This document shows positions 35,590 through 43,289 of a stretch of DNA of 64,000 nucleotides, piece after piece. The translations under genes were made by a program, and so were the position numbers. The notes beneath the pieces are model-generated. The model saw nothing but the letters and a program-made list of their open reading frames with translations. It had not been told where the DNA came from and made no database searches. The first letter of the stretch is position 1. Each line of letters starts with the position of its first letter. The stretch lies in NCBI RefSeq assembly GCF_900078705.1, contig NZ_FKIF01000006.1:682001-746000 (forward strand), read 5' to 3'. Source of the stretch: Bordetella ansorpii. GTDB taxonomy: Bacteria > Pseudomonadota > Gammaproteobacteria > Burkholderiales > Burkholderiaceae_B.

Positions 35590-35622
35590 GCCGGTATATT
35601 CAAGGCAGGCATACGGCTTTTT
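35590..35622 (+). promoter_or_regulatory. Imperfect hairpin plus T-run in the divergent T6SS intergenic region
   Basis: GCCGGTAT and ATACGGC form a bulged stem followed by TTTTTT, 30 bp upstream of tssJ. On the plus strand it resembles a terminator. On the minus strand it would lie in the tssJ leader, where it could affect translation. The 254-bp gap also holds a CGGCCA/TGGCCG hairpin at 35757-35771. No clear core promoter is visible. Confidence 0.35.
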
Positions 35623-35814
35623 TATGACGAAATGTAGTTAGTTACGCCTGTTACGGAGTGGTGAATCTGCTTCTCGATTGGAAATATTTGGCTTACCACC
35701 CGAATCATTTCCAGGGCGACTCGCCGCTATCATCGCTGCAAGTCCGCGTCTGTAACCGGCCATCCTGGCCGAGCCGCGCGGGTTTCTCTCACTGTTCGCT
35801 CACGACTCCTCACT

Positions 35815-36213
35815 ATGAGAATGCAAGTGCGTTCCGGCCTGCTGGCCGCCGTGATACTGCTGGCGGGATGTGCCGCCAATAATCAGCCCGCGCCCGCGCC
35901 GGTCGTCCTCACACAAGAGGCGCGCGACCAGTTGCAGCAAGTGCGCGACTCGTACAACGCCGGCCGCTATGGCGACGTCATCCGCCAGGTGGCGACCTCC
36001 GACGTCCTGCACCAGTCCACCTCCGAAGTGCGCATCGAGGCGCTGAAGCTGCAATCTTTCAGCTACTGCCTGACGGACTACCGCCAGTTGTGCGAGGACG
36101 GCTTCCGCCGCATTCTGGCCATCGACCCCAGCTTCACGCTGGCCCCCAGCGAGGCGGGCCATCCCCAGTGGGGGCCGGTGTTCCGCCAGGCGAAGGGATC
36201 GCAGAACGGCTGA
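35815..36213 (+). CDS. TssQ-like T6SS-associated lipoprotein
   Basis: This is a 132-aa lipoprotein with signal peptide and lipobox ILLAGC (lipidated C19). It then has a TPR-like helical domain: EARDQLQQVRDSYNAGRYGD, a middle helix pair with two cysteines (YCLTDYRQLCEDGF), and RRILAIDPSFTLAPSEAGHPQWGPVF, a typical helix ending. Length, export and position next to an FHA gene match the TssQ family of T6SS-associated lipoproteins as I remember it. Its function is not established. It starts the short rightward unit with the FHA gene (68 bp gap). Confidence 0.65.
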   Translation: MRMQVRSGLLAAVILLAGCAANNQPAPAPVVLTQEARDQLQQVRDSYNAGRYGDVIRQVATSDVLHQSTSEVRIEALKLQSFSYCLTDYRQLCEDGFRRILAIDPSFTLAPSEAGHPQWGPVFRQAKGSQNG

Positions 36214-36281
36214 GACAGGGCCATCCAGGCGGCGTCCTGCGTGGCGCCGCCCTCCGGCCCGGGCAACACAGGAAGACGGCC

Positions 36282-37379
36282 ATGACCCTTACCCTGATCC
36301 AACGCAATCCCGATGCATCCGGCGCGCCGCGCCGGGCGGAGTTCCACGCCCCCGGCGGTACGCTGGGCCGCGACCCCGCGAATCATCTGGTGCTGCCGGA
36401 TGCGTCCGGCATGCTGTGCCGCGTGCAGGCCGCCCTGCGCGTCGACCCTTACGCCTGCCGCCTGCGCAACCTCAGCTCGATGAGCAAGGTCAGCGTCAAC
36501 GACGTGCCGCTGGCCGCCGGGCAGGAGCTGTCCATCGCGCCGGGCGACACGCTGCGCATCGGCGCCTATGTATTGGGAGTGGAACTGTCGCAAGCGGCGG
36601 CGGCCACCGCCGCCCAGGCAGGTTCTGCGCCGCCGCTGGGACCGGTTGCCGCCACCACCGTGGCCGCACCGGTTGCCGCCGCGCCGGTTGCCGCCGCACC
36701 GGTTGCCGCACCGGTTGCCGCCGCGCAGCCTGTCGCGGCAGAGGCGCCCCGGCAACCGGAACCGCCCGCCGCAGCGCCGCCGGCATCCGCCGCCGCGCCC
36801 GTGCCGATGGCGCCGCCCGACTTCCCCGACCTCTCCGACTTCGATGCATTGGGCAAGCCGCCCGCCGGCGATCCGGATCCGCTGCTGACCGGCGCGCCGG
36901 CCGCCGCCGAACCCGCACCCGCGCCGCAACAGCCGCCCGAGGACGTGTTCAGCGGCCTGTTCGGTCCCGGCACGCTGCCGGTGGGCACGGTATCCGACGT
37001 CTCGGCCCATCCTTTCGAAATGGACTCGGCCCAGGCGCGCAACGCCGCCGATCCGCTGTCTCACCTGCCTCGCGGCGACGCGTCGGTCTCGCGCCCCCAG
37101 CGCGATCCGCTGGCCATGTTCGATGCGCCGCATGGCGGCCATGACGTTTTTGCCGACCAGACGCCTTCGACGCTGCCCGCGCACGATCCCCTGCAGCCGA
37201 TGCGGTCGGACCCCGTGCGCGACACGCTGCAGCGCCCGCGCGACACCGACGACAGGATCTCGGCGCGCGACCACGCCTCCATGGGCGGCTCTTTCCTGCG
37301 CCCCGCCTCGCCACGCGCCCCCTCGCAGCCGGGCGCCGAGCGCGGCGGCAACGGGCGCGACCGCAACAACGAACGCTGA
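36282..37379 (+). CDS. T6SS-associated FHA-domain protein
   Basis: This is a 365-aa protein with an N-terminal forkhead-associated domain (about residues 5-100) that binds phosphothreonine. GGTLGRDPANHLVLPD and NLSSMSKVSVNDVPL carry the conserved G-R, S-x-x-H-like and N positions. A long Ala/Pro/Val linker with repeated PVAAA units and an acidic FPDLSDFDALG stretch follows, with no recognised C-terminal domain. AGGAAG precedes the ATG at 36282. In other species Fha1/TagH proteins are phosphorylated by PpkA to license T6SS. No active kinase is encoded here, so regulation may differ. Confidence 0.85.
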   Translation: MTLTLIQRNPDASGAPRRAEFHAPGGTLGRDPANHLVLPDASGMLCRVQAALRVDPYACRLRNLSSMSKVSVNDVPLAAGQELSIAPGDTLRIGAYVLGVELSQAAAATAAQAGSAPPLGPVAATTVAAPVAAAPVAAAPVAAPVAAAQPVAAEAPRQPEPPAAAPPASAAAPVPMAPPDFPDLSDFDALGKPPAGDPDPLLTGAPAAAEPAPAPQQPPEDVFSGLFGPGTLPVGTVSDVSAHPFEMDSAQARNAADPLSHLPRGDASVSRPQRDPLAMFDAPHGGHDVFADQTPSTLPAHDPLQPMRSDPVRDTLQRPRDTDDRISARDHASMGGSFLRPASPRAPSQPGAERGGNGRDRNNER

Positions 37380-37424
37380 GGCGCGGCAGGATAGCCATCC
37401 CGCCAGGCCAGGGCTGCAAATGAC

Positions 37425-37451
37425 GACGGGCCGGCGCATCGCCGGCCCGTC
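37425..37451. terminator. Strong hairpin between convergent FHA gene and tssH
   Basis: The 11-bp stem GACGGGCCGGC/GCCGGCCCGTC with loop GCATC lies 45 bp after the FHA stop and 30 bp after the tssH stop. The T-run is minimal (CTTGCT), so it is a weak bidirectional terminator at best. Confidence 0.55.
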
Positions 37452-37481
37452 CTTGCTACATCCCTGCCTTCAATTGAAGGC

Positions 37482-40241
37482 TCAGGCGTACTCGTAGGCG
37501 AACTCGCCGTCCTTGGCCGACAGGCGCAGGCGGGTCCAGCCGTGGCCATCACTGCCCAGCGAAGCCCCCAGCAGTTCGCGGCTGATCTTCGGCAGCACGC
37601 GGTGCGTCAGGATCGCGTCGACCATGCGGCCGCCCGACTCCACTTCGGTGCAGCGCTCCACCACCAGCGCTTCGGCAGAGGAATCCACTTCCAGCGTAAT
37701 GCCATGGTGCTCCCGCAGTCGGCTGGCCACGCGGCCGAACTGCAGCGCCACGATGCGCTTGAGCACGTCGTCGGCCAGCGGCAGGTACGGCACCGCCACC
37801 AGACGGCCCAGCAGCGCGGCCGGGAAGACCTCGAGCAGCGGCGCGCGCAGCGCGGTGGCCAGCGCATCCGGCTCGGGCATCAGCGAGGGATCGGCGCACA
37901 GGCGCGCGATCAGCTCCGACCCCACGTTGGCCGTCAGGATGATCACCGTGTTGCGGAAATCGATGTAGCGCCCTTCGCCGTCTTCCATCCAGCCCTTGTC
38001 GAAGACCTGGAAGAATATCTCGTGCACGTCGGCGTGCGCCTTCTCCACCTCGTCGAGCAGCACCACGCTGTGCGGCCGGCGGCGCACGGCCTCGGTCAGC
38101 ACCCCGCCTTCGCCGTAGCCCACGTATCCGGGCGGCGCGCCCTTCAGCGTGGAAACGGTGTGCGACTCCTGGAACTCGCTCATGTTGATGGTGATCAGGT
38201 TCTGCTCACCGCCATACAGCGACTCGGCCAGCGCCAGCGCCGTCTCGGTCTTGCCCACGCCGCTCGGGCCGCAAAGCAGGAACACGCCCACGGGCTTGCC
38301 CGGGTCGGTCAGGCGGGCCCGGGCCGTCTGGATGCGCTGGGCGATGGTGTCCAGCGCATGGCGCTGGCCGATCACGCGGCGTTCCAGCGTGTCGGCCAGG
38401 TCCAGCACGGCACGCGCTTCGTCGCGCACCATCCGGCCCACCGGAATGCCTGTCCAGTCGGCCACCACGGCCGCCACCGCCGAGGCATCCACGGCGGGAT
38501 GGATCAGCGGATTCTCGCCCTGGCTGCTGACCAGCTCGGCGTTGGCCTGGCGCAATTCGTCGCGCAGGCCCTGCGCAGCGGTCTCGTCCAGCCCTGCCGG
38601 CATGTCCGCGGCAGGTGCGACGTCGTTGCCCGCATCGGGCACGGCGGCATCGACGCCCGCTTCGATGCCCTGGGCCTGGGCCGCCACCGCGGCCGCATCC
38701 GGCGGCACGCCGGCGTCGGGATCCAGCTTCTGGCGCAGCGAGAACACCTGGCGCGCCAGGGCGGCCTCGCGTTCCCAGCGCGCGGCCAGTCCGGCTTCCT
38801 CGGCGCGGATGGCGGACAGCTTTTCCTGGATCTCCGCCACGCGCTCCAGTCCGCCGATGCCCAGGCGCGATTCGCGTTCGGCGATGCCCAGCTCGACGTC
38901 CAGCGCCTCGATGCGTCGGCGCGCATCCTCCAGCGCGGCCGGCACGGCCTGCTGGCTGACGGCCACGCGCGCGCACGCCGTGTCCAGCAGCGCCACGGCC
39001 TTGTCGGGCAATTGCCGCGCCGGGATGTAGCGATGCGACAGGCGCACCGCGGCCTCGATGGCCTCGTCCAGCAACAGCACGTGATGGTGCGACTGCAGGG
39101 CCTGCGCCAGGCCGCGCAGCATCAGCACCGCGCGCGCCTCGTCCGGCTCATGGATCTGGATGACCTGGAAGCGGCGGGTCAGCGCCGGATCCTTCTCGAT
39201 GTACTTCTTGTATTCCGACCAGGTGGTCGCGCCGATGGTGCGCAGTTGTCCGCGCGCCAGGGCCGGCTTCAGCAGATTGGCGGCATCGCCCGTGCCCGCC
39301 GCGCCACCGGCGCCGATCAGCGTGTGGATCTCGTCGATGAACAGCACGATGGGCCGTTCGCTGGACTGCACCTCGTCGATCACCTGGCGCAGGCGCTGCT
39401 CGAACTCGCCCTTCACGCCGGCGCCGGCCTGCAGCAGGCCGATGTCCAACAGGTAGAGCGACACGTCGCGCAGCGGCGCCGGCACGTCGCCGCTGGCCAG
39501 GCGCAGGGCCAGGCCCTCGACCACGGCGGTCTTGCCCACGCCGGCTTCGCCCGCCAGCAGGGGATTGTTCTGGCGGCGGCGCATCAGCACGTCCACCATC
39601 TGGCGGATCTCCTCGTCGCGGCCCGAGACCGGATCGAGCTTGCCGGCGCGCGCCTGGGCGGTCAGGTCCACCGCGAAGCGCGCCAGCGCGCAGCCGCCCT
39701 CGCCCGCCGGGCCGCTGGCGGCCACGGGCGCATTGCCGCCAGCCAGGGGAGGCGCCTCGGCTTCTTCCGGCGAGCCCTTCACGAATTCGTCGAAGCGCTC
39801 CATCAGCACATCGGGCACGATGCGCTTGAATTGCCCCGACATGCCTGCCAGCACATTGCGCAGGCTGTAGGTGCGCGCCAGCGCCAGCAGCAGATGGCCG
39901 CTGCGGATGCGCGAGGCGCCGTAGCGCAGCGAGGCGAGCACCCAGGCCCGCTCGACCGCGCTGTCGACGTGTTCGGACAGGTCCGACACCGAACCCGCGC
40001 CGCGAGGCAACTGGTCCAGCGACGTGGCCAGGTCCTGTTGCAGGCGGCCGAAGTCGATCTCGAAGGCGCGCGCGATGCGATGCAGATCGCTGTCCTGCAT
40101 CTGCGCCAGCGTGTGGACCCAATGCACCAGTTCCACATAGGGATTGCCGCGCAGCTTGCAGAACGCCGTGGCGCTTTCCAGCGCCTTGTACAGCAGCGGG
40201 TCGAGTTTGCCGAACAGGTCGGCACGGCCGATATCGGACAT
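37482..40241 (-). CDS. tssH: T6SS ATPase TssH (ClpV)
   Basis: This is a 919-aa AAA+ unfoldase that disassembles the contracted TssBC sheath. The N-terminal domain (about 1-160) binds TssC. AAA1 has Walker [10 protein letters not shown] (near residue 230) and [13 protein letters not shown] ClpV-type middle domain follows. AAA2 has Walker [10 protein letters not shown] (near residue 650), LLDEVEKAH and [14 protein letters not shown]. It ends with a D2-small domain. It is the last gene of the long leftward tssA to tssH unit, 78 bp after the immunity gene. Confidence 0.97.
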   Translation of the reverse strand: MSDIGRADLFGKLDPLLYKALESATAFCKLRGNPYVELVHWVHTLAQMQDSDLHRIARAFEIDFGRLQQDLATSLDQLPRGAGSVSDLSEHVDSAVERAWVLASLRYGASRIRSGHLLLALARTYSLRNVLAGMSGQFKRIVPDVLMERFDEFVKGSPEEAEAPPLAGGNAPVAASGPAGEGGCALARFAVDLTAQARAGKLDPVSGRDEEIRQMVDVLMRRRQNNPLLAGEAGVGKTAVVEGLALRLASGDVPAPLRDVSLYLLDIGLLQAGAGVKGEFEQRLRQVIDEVQSSERPIVLFIDEIHTLIGAGGAAGTGDAANLLKPALARGQLRTIGATTWSEYKKYIEKDPALTRRFQVIQIHEPDEARAVLMLRGLAQALQSHHHVLLLDEAIEAAVRLSHRYIPARQLPDKAVALLDTACARVAVSQQAVPAALEDARRRIEALDVELGIAERESRLGIGGLERVAEIQEKLSAIRAEEAGLAARWEREAALARQVFSLRQKLDPDAGVPPDAAAVAAQAQGIEAGVDAAVPDAGNDVAPAADMPAGLDETAAQGLRDELRQANAELVSSQGENPLIHPAVDASAVAAVVADWTGIPVGRMVRDEARAVLDLADTLERRVIGQRHALDTIAQRIQTARARLTDPGKPVGVFLLCGPSGVGKTETALALAESLYGGEQNLITINMSEFQESHTVSTLKGAPPGYVGYGEGGVLTEAVRRRPHSVVLLDEVEKAHADVHEIFFQVFDKGWMEDGEGRYIDFRNTVIILTANVGSELIARLCADPSLMPEPDALATALRAPLLEVFPAALLGRLVAVPYLPLADDVLKRIVALQFGRVASRLREHHGITLEVDSSAEALVVERCTEVESGGRMVDAILTHRVLPKISRELLGASLGSDGHGWTRLRLSAKDGEFAYEYA

Positions 40242-40319
40242 GATGCTCCGTCGAATGGGTAGAGGTTATGGAACGGCTTTATTCATGTATTCACCGCATC
40301 AGTCTTCCCGCACCTGCCG

Positions 40320-40721
40320 TCAATCGGCCGGCGCGCAGCTCAGCGTCACCTCCATGGCGCGGTCGCCAACGACCTGCGGGTCGCTGGCCAGGGGCAGCAT
40401 GCGCGTGCCCGACTTCATGACCGGAAACACGCCGGACTGGGTGAAGCTCTGCGTGCCGCCGTCCAGCTTGACGGTGGCGCGGTACGAGGCCAGCGCCGAT
40501 TTGCAGCCGCACTGCCCGATCGACTTGCCGACCTGCAGCGTCAACTGCTGCAACACCAGGCCGTTCTCCACGCTGCGCAGGCCAGGCCGCACCTGCACGC
40601 ACTGGGCCAGGTCGTTCTTGACGTCCACGGGCCCCGCCGCCTGGCTGGCGGCCGGCGCCAGCGCCAGCAGCGCCGGCAGGCACGCGCCCGCCAGGCGGGC
40701 CATCACGTGTTCAACCGCCAT
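40320..40721 (-). CDS. DUF2195-like periplasmic immunity protein for the L,D-transpeptidase effector
   Basis: This is a 133-aa protein with a Sec signal peptide (cleavage near ASQA, residue 30), so it acts in the periplasm. The mature part has four cysteines (AQCVQVRPGL, GQCGCKS, LSCAPAD) and the pattern VENGLVLQQLTLQVGKSIGQ followed by SALASYRATV, recalling DUF2195. That is the family of Tldi1, which neutralises Tlde1. Its ATG is 1 nt past the effector stop (TGACATGG), the classic effector-immunity arrangement. The family name is from memory, but the paired layout and shared periplasmic location are seen directly. Confidence 0.75.
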   Translation of the reverse strand: MAVEHVMARLAGACLPALLALAPAASQAAGPVDVKNDLAQCVQVRPGLRSVENGLVLQQLTLQVGKSIGQCGCKSALASYRATVKLDGGTQSFTQSGVFPVMKSGTRMLPLASDPQVVGDRAMEVTLSCAPAD

Positions 40722-40722
40722 G

Positions 40723-41247
40723 TCAGCCCCCGACCTTGGTGCCGCCATTGGTGGCGCGGTTGGGAACGTAATCCACCTTCAGCAGCACGGTGCTGCGGCC
40801 GCTGGACTTCGCGAAACCCAGCAGCAGCGGGAAGATGCGCTGCTCGACTTCGATGCAGCCGTGGCTGAAGCCCTTGATGGAATCGTGCAGGTAGAAGCCG
40901 CCACGCACGACCGAGCAACGATTGCGGGTCGCCGTATCGGCCGCCTCCATGCGGGCGCGGTAAGTGCCCCAATTGGCCCAGTACTCTTCGCAACTGCCGG
41001 CGGCCTCGCCACGCGGAATCTGCTGGATACCCCACGACGGCGCCAGGTTGCACATGTTGCGGCCATCGTCCTTGGCCGTGCCCTGGTTGGCCAGGAAGAC
41101 CTTGTACAGGCCCGGCGGTACGGGGCCGGCATCGGGCGTGCACGATTCGCTTGGAATCTGGTGCTTGGGCATGCCGCTGGTCGCGCGGAATTTGCCGTGC
41201 CCGCCCCAGGTCAGGACCTGGCCGTCATACGTCATGTCAGGGATCAT
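40723..41247 (-). CDS. Tlde1-like L,D-transpeptidase T6SS effector
   Basis: This is a 174-aa protein without a signal peptide, as expected for a T6SS cargo. It has the Tlde1 (DUF2778) entry motif VLTWGGHGKFRATSG (11-25) and the L,D-transpeptidase active site FYLHDSIKGFSHGCIEV: H121, then S128-H129-G130-C131 with C131 as nucleophile. Enzymes of this type cut or exchange peptidoglycan cross-link peptides in the target periplasm. It starts within the tssG stop (ATGA overlap) and is followed by its immunity gene, so the pair is embedded in the structural operon. Delivery probably needs a VgrG or PAAR protein encoded elsewhere. Confidence 0.85.
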   Translation of the reverse strand: MIPDMTYDGQVLTWGGHGKFRATSGMPKHQIPSESCTPDAGPVPPGLYKVFLANQGTAKDDGRNMCNLAPSWGIQQIPRGEAAGSCEEYWANWGTYRARMEAADTATRNRCSVVRGGFYLHDSIKGFSHGCIEVEQRIFPLLLGFAKSSGRSTVLLKVDYVPNRATNGGTKVGG

Positions 41248-42407
41248 GCTGTTAGCTCCTCTTGCTCGGGTTGTCTGGCGCGTGCGCCCCGCTGACGCTC
41301 GCGGCTTTCGTAATCCAGCAGCAGTTCTCCGGCATCGCCCTGCTGCTCCTGCCGATTTCCCAGCCAGGACGCCAATCCCAGCGGCGAAGCTTCACCCAGC
41401 CGCACACCGCGCACCTCGGCCCGGCGCATGACGGGCCTGAAATCCCAGGCGAACTCCACGCCCACGTAATGCCGTACCCAATGCATGACCTGGCTGGCGC
41501 GCTTGCCGCCGGGCAGGAACGACGCATAGTCCTCGCGGCTCAGCGGCCCGACTTCCAGACGGAACTTGTGCTGCGCATCGCGCACGGCCACGCCCAGCAG
41601 GGTGTCCCGGCCCAGGCCCTGCCGGCCGCTCAAGCCCAGCCGCTGGCGCGGCTCCAGGCGGATCCATTGCGGCACGTACTCGCACACCTTCACGGGCAGC
41701 GAGAAAAACGTCTCCAGAATGTGGCGCAGGCCCTCGGGGTTGCGCGTCTGGCGCAGCAGATGACCGGCCATGTAGTACTTGGCGTGATCCATCACGCTGT
41801 CGCGCCGCTGCATCGATGGCACGCCCATGTGCATCAGGCTGGCCACGTAGCGCGTGAAGCGCTCTTCGCGCCGGTCCAGGCTGACGGTGCTCTGCGCATC
41901 GGCCCAGGCACGGTAGAACAGCAGGATCAGGCGATGATGGAACAGGTCGGCGAACGCGCTGAGCGTCGGGTCGCCGTGGTGATACATGCGCTCGCGCGCG
42001 TGTTCGGTCAGGTGCAGCGGCAACGGCCCATTGGGACCGAACAGGCCGAAACTGTAGATGGACAGCTCGGGCGGGCCATTCTCCGTCGCCAGCTTCGCGG
42101 ACGCCAGCGTGGCCGGCGCGAAGGCCATCGACGGTTCCTGCCGCAGGCGCACAGGCTCGTTGCGCGGCGAGGCATCCCGACCCAGCGGCGAACGCGCGCC
42201 CGCGCGGGCGTCGATCCAGCGCAGCACGTGGAACAGGTCATGCGCGTACGGCTCGCGTTCCAGGTCTTCCCAGAAGCCTTCGGGCAGGTTGCCGCCGCCG
42301 CGCACGCCCTCGCCCGGCGTGGGCGGCAGGGCCGTGGCCGGCATCGGTCCGGCGGGCTCGGAAGCCGCCGCTTCGGACACGGGATCAACCATCGTCGATG
42401 CCGACAT
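41244..42407 (-). CDS. tssG: T6SS baseplate protein TssG
   Basis: This is a 387-aa TssG (ImpH/VasB), part of the baseplate wedge with TssF and TssE. FDLFHVLRWIDA-like sequence (FHVLRWIDARAG, near residue 60), LGSFGLFGPNGPLPLHLTEH-type sequence and LILLFYRAWADAQ are family signatures, and RVPFARAQ-like strands follow. An N-terminal Ala/Pro-rich extension of about 35 residues is variable. It is separated from tssF by the DUF3540 gene and a 60-bp repeat array, whereas tssF and tssG usually adjoin. It starts 2 bp after the DUF3540 stop. Confidence 0.94.
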   Translation of the reverse strand: MSASTMVDPVSEAAASEPAGPMPATALPPTPGEGVRGGGNLPEGFWEDLEREPYAHDLFHVLRWIDARAGARSPLGRDASPRNEPVRLRQEPSMAFAPATLASAKLATENGPPELSIYSFGLFGPNGPLPLHLTEHARERMYHHGDPTLSAFADLFHHRLILLFYRAWADAQSTVSLDRREERFTRYVASLMHMGVPSMQRRDSVMDHAKYYMAGHLLRQTRNPEGLRHILETFFSLPVKVCEYVPQWIRLEPRQRLGLSGRQGLGRDTLLGVAVRDAQHKFRLEVGPLSREDYASFLPGGKRASQVMHWVRHYVGVEFAWDFRPVMRRAEVRGVRLGEASPLGLASWLGNRQEQQGDAGELLLDYESRERQRGARARQPEQEELTA

Positions 42408-42409
42408 GC

Positions 42410-43063
42410 CTACCCCATGTGGACTTGCTTGGCATCGACCTTGACCAGCGCGTCGGCGGTCACCACGGTATAGGGCGCATGCACGCGCGCGCTCTGCCCG
42501 GCCTGGTAGTCCATCGTGCCGACGCGCACCTGCTCGACCTCGCCGACGCTGCGGAACGCCATGCGCGACAGATGCGACAACCGGTCCACCACGGCCTCAT
42601 AGACCCTGCCGACCAGGCGCATGGTGCCCACGGCGCCCTGCACCTCGCCCGCCACGTAATGCATGCGCGCGGCGCTGCAGCCGGCTTCGTCGGCCTGCAC
42701 GTGCAGCTTGCCGGTCTCGACCCGCACGCCTTCGCGGCCGGCGATGCGCACGTCCGCCGCGGCCTGCAGCGCCACGTCGGCGGTGCGCGAGCGCAGCAGC
42801 ATGCGGCCCTCCATCTCCAGCGTGCCGCTGGCCGGATCGGCCTGTTCGATCACGGCGATCAGGTAGACGCGCGAGGCATCCGGGCCGCTGATCATCACCG
42901 TATCGCCCAGCTCGGGCGTCAGCAGGCAACTGGCGGCGCGGCGCGCCAGCCATTCGCGGCCATCGCAGCGCACGGCGTAACCGCCGTCTTCGTCACGGCG
43001 CACCAGGGTGCCGATCAGGTGGACCGGATCGTATCGGGGATAACTGCGCAGGGCGGCTTGCAT
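42410..43063 (-). CDS. DUF3540-like gp5/VgrG-fold protein between tssF and tssG
   Basis: This is a 217-aa protein. The first 80 residues (LIGTLVRRDEDGGYAVRCDG, then LGDTVMISGPDASRVYLIAV) look like the OB-fold of phage gp5/VgrG. The middle (LQAAADVRIAGREGVRVETG) resembles the start of the VgrG beta-helix, and the C-terminal part is helical (RVYEAVVDRLSHLSRMAFRS). This matches DUF3540, a T6SS-linked family usually found with DUF2169 and DUF4150 (PAAR-like) adaptors, none of which are here. It may act as a spike-related adaptor or chaperone; that is inference. TTAGGAAG precedes the ATG at 43063. Confidence 0.68.
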   Translation of the reverse strand: MQAALRSYPRYDPVHLIGTLVRRDEDGGYAVRCDGREWLARRAASCLLTPELGDTVMISGPDASRVYLIAVIEQADPASGTLEMEGRMLLRSRTADVALQAAADVRIAGREGVRVETGKLHVQADEAGCSAARMHYVAGEVQGAVGTMRLVGRVYEAVVDRLSHLSRMAFRSVGEVEQVRVGTMDYQAGQSARVHAPYTVVTADALVKVDAKQVHMG

Positions 43064-43082
43064 GATGATCTTCCTAATCTCT

Positions 43083-43289
43083 TTATCCGGAGCGGCCCGG
43101 CGCGCTCATTGACGAACCTTCGTGCTGCGCACTCCGGTATTCGCGCTTGGAGCGGCCCGGCGCGCTCATGAACGAACCTTCGTGCTGCGCACTCCGGTAT
43201 TCGCGCTTGGGGCGGCCCGGCGCGCTCATGAACGAACCTTCGTGCTGCGCACTCCGGTATTCGCGCTTGGGGCGGCCCGGCGCGCTCAT
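43083..43289 (-). CDS. Mini-ORF of 20-residue repeats coupled to tssF
   Basis: This is a 68-codon frame made only of 3.4 copies of a 20-residue unit, MSAPGRPKREYRSAQHEGSF (later copies have S for P and S for F), ending MSAPGRSG. Its ATG overlaps the tssF stop (ATGA), and its stop is 19 bp before the DUF3540 start. Because each unit is 60 bp, begins with ATG and has no internal stop, ribosomes leaving tssF can be passed across the insertion. The peptide is strongly basic with no recognised domain, and translation is not proven. Confidence 0.55.
   Translation of the reverse strand: MSAPGRPKREYRSAQHEGSFMSAPGRPKREYRSAQHEGSFMSAPGRSKREYRSAQHEGSSMSAPGRSG
43089..43289. repeat. 60-bp tandem repeat array between tssF and the DUF3540 gene
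   Basis: Three full copies and a 21-bp partial copy of a 60-bp unit lie in direct tandem (43089, 43149, 43209, 43269), near-identical apart from a few substitutions. There are no spacers, so it is not CRISPR. The same peptide phrase is familiar to me from Bordetella/Achromobacter protein annotations (memory, unchecked), suggesting a dispersed genomic repeat family. Confidence 0.95.

Noticed and set aside
43089-43289. Tandem repeats considered as a CRISPR array
   Set aside because: The 60-bp units are directly adjacent without spacers and encode an in-frame peptide. No cas genes are nearby.
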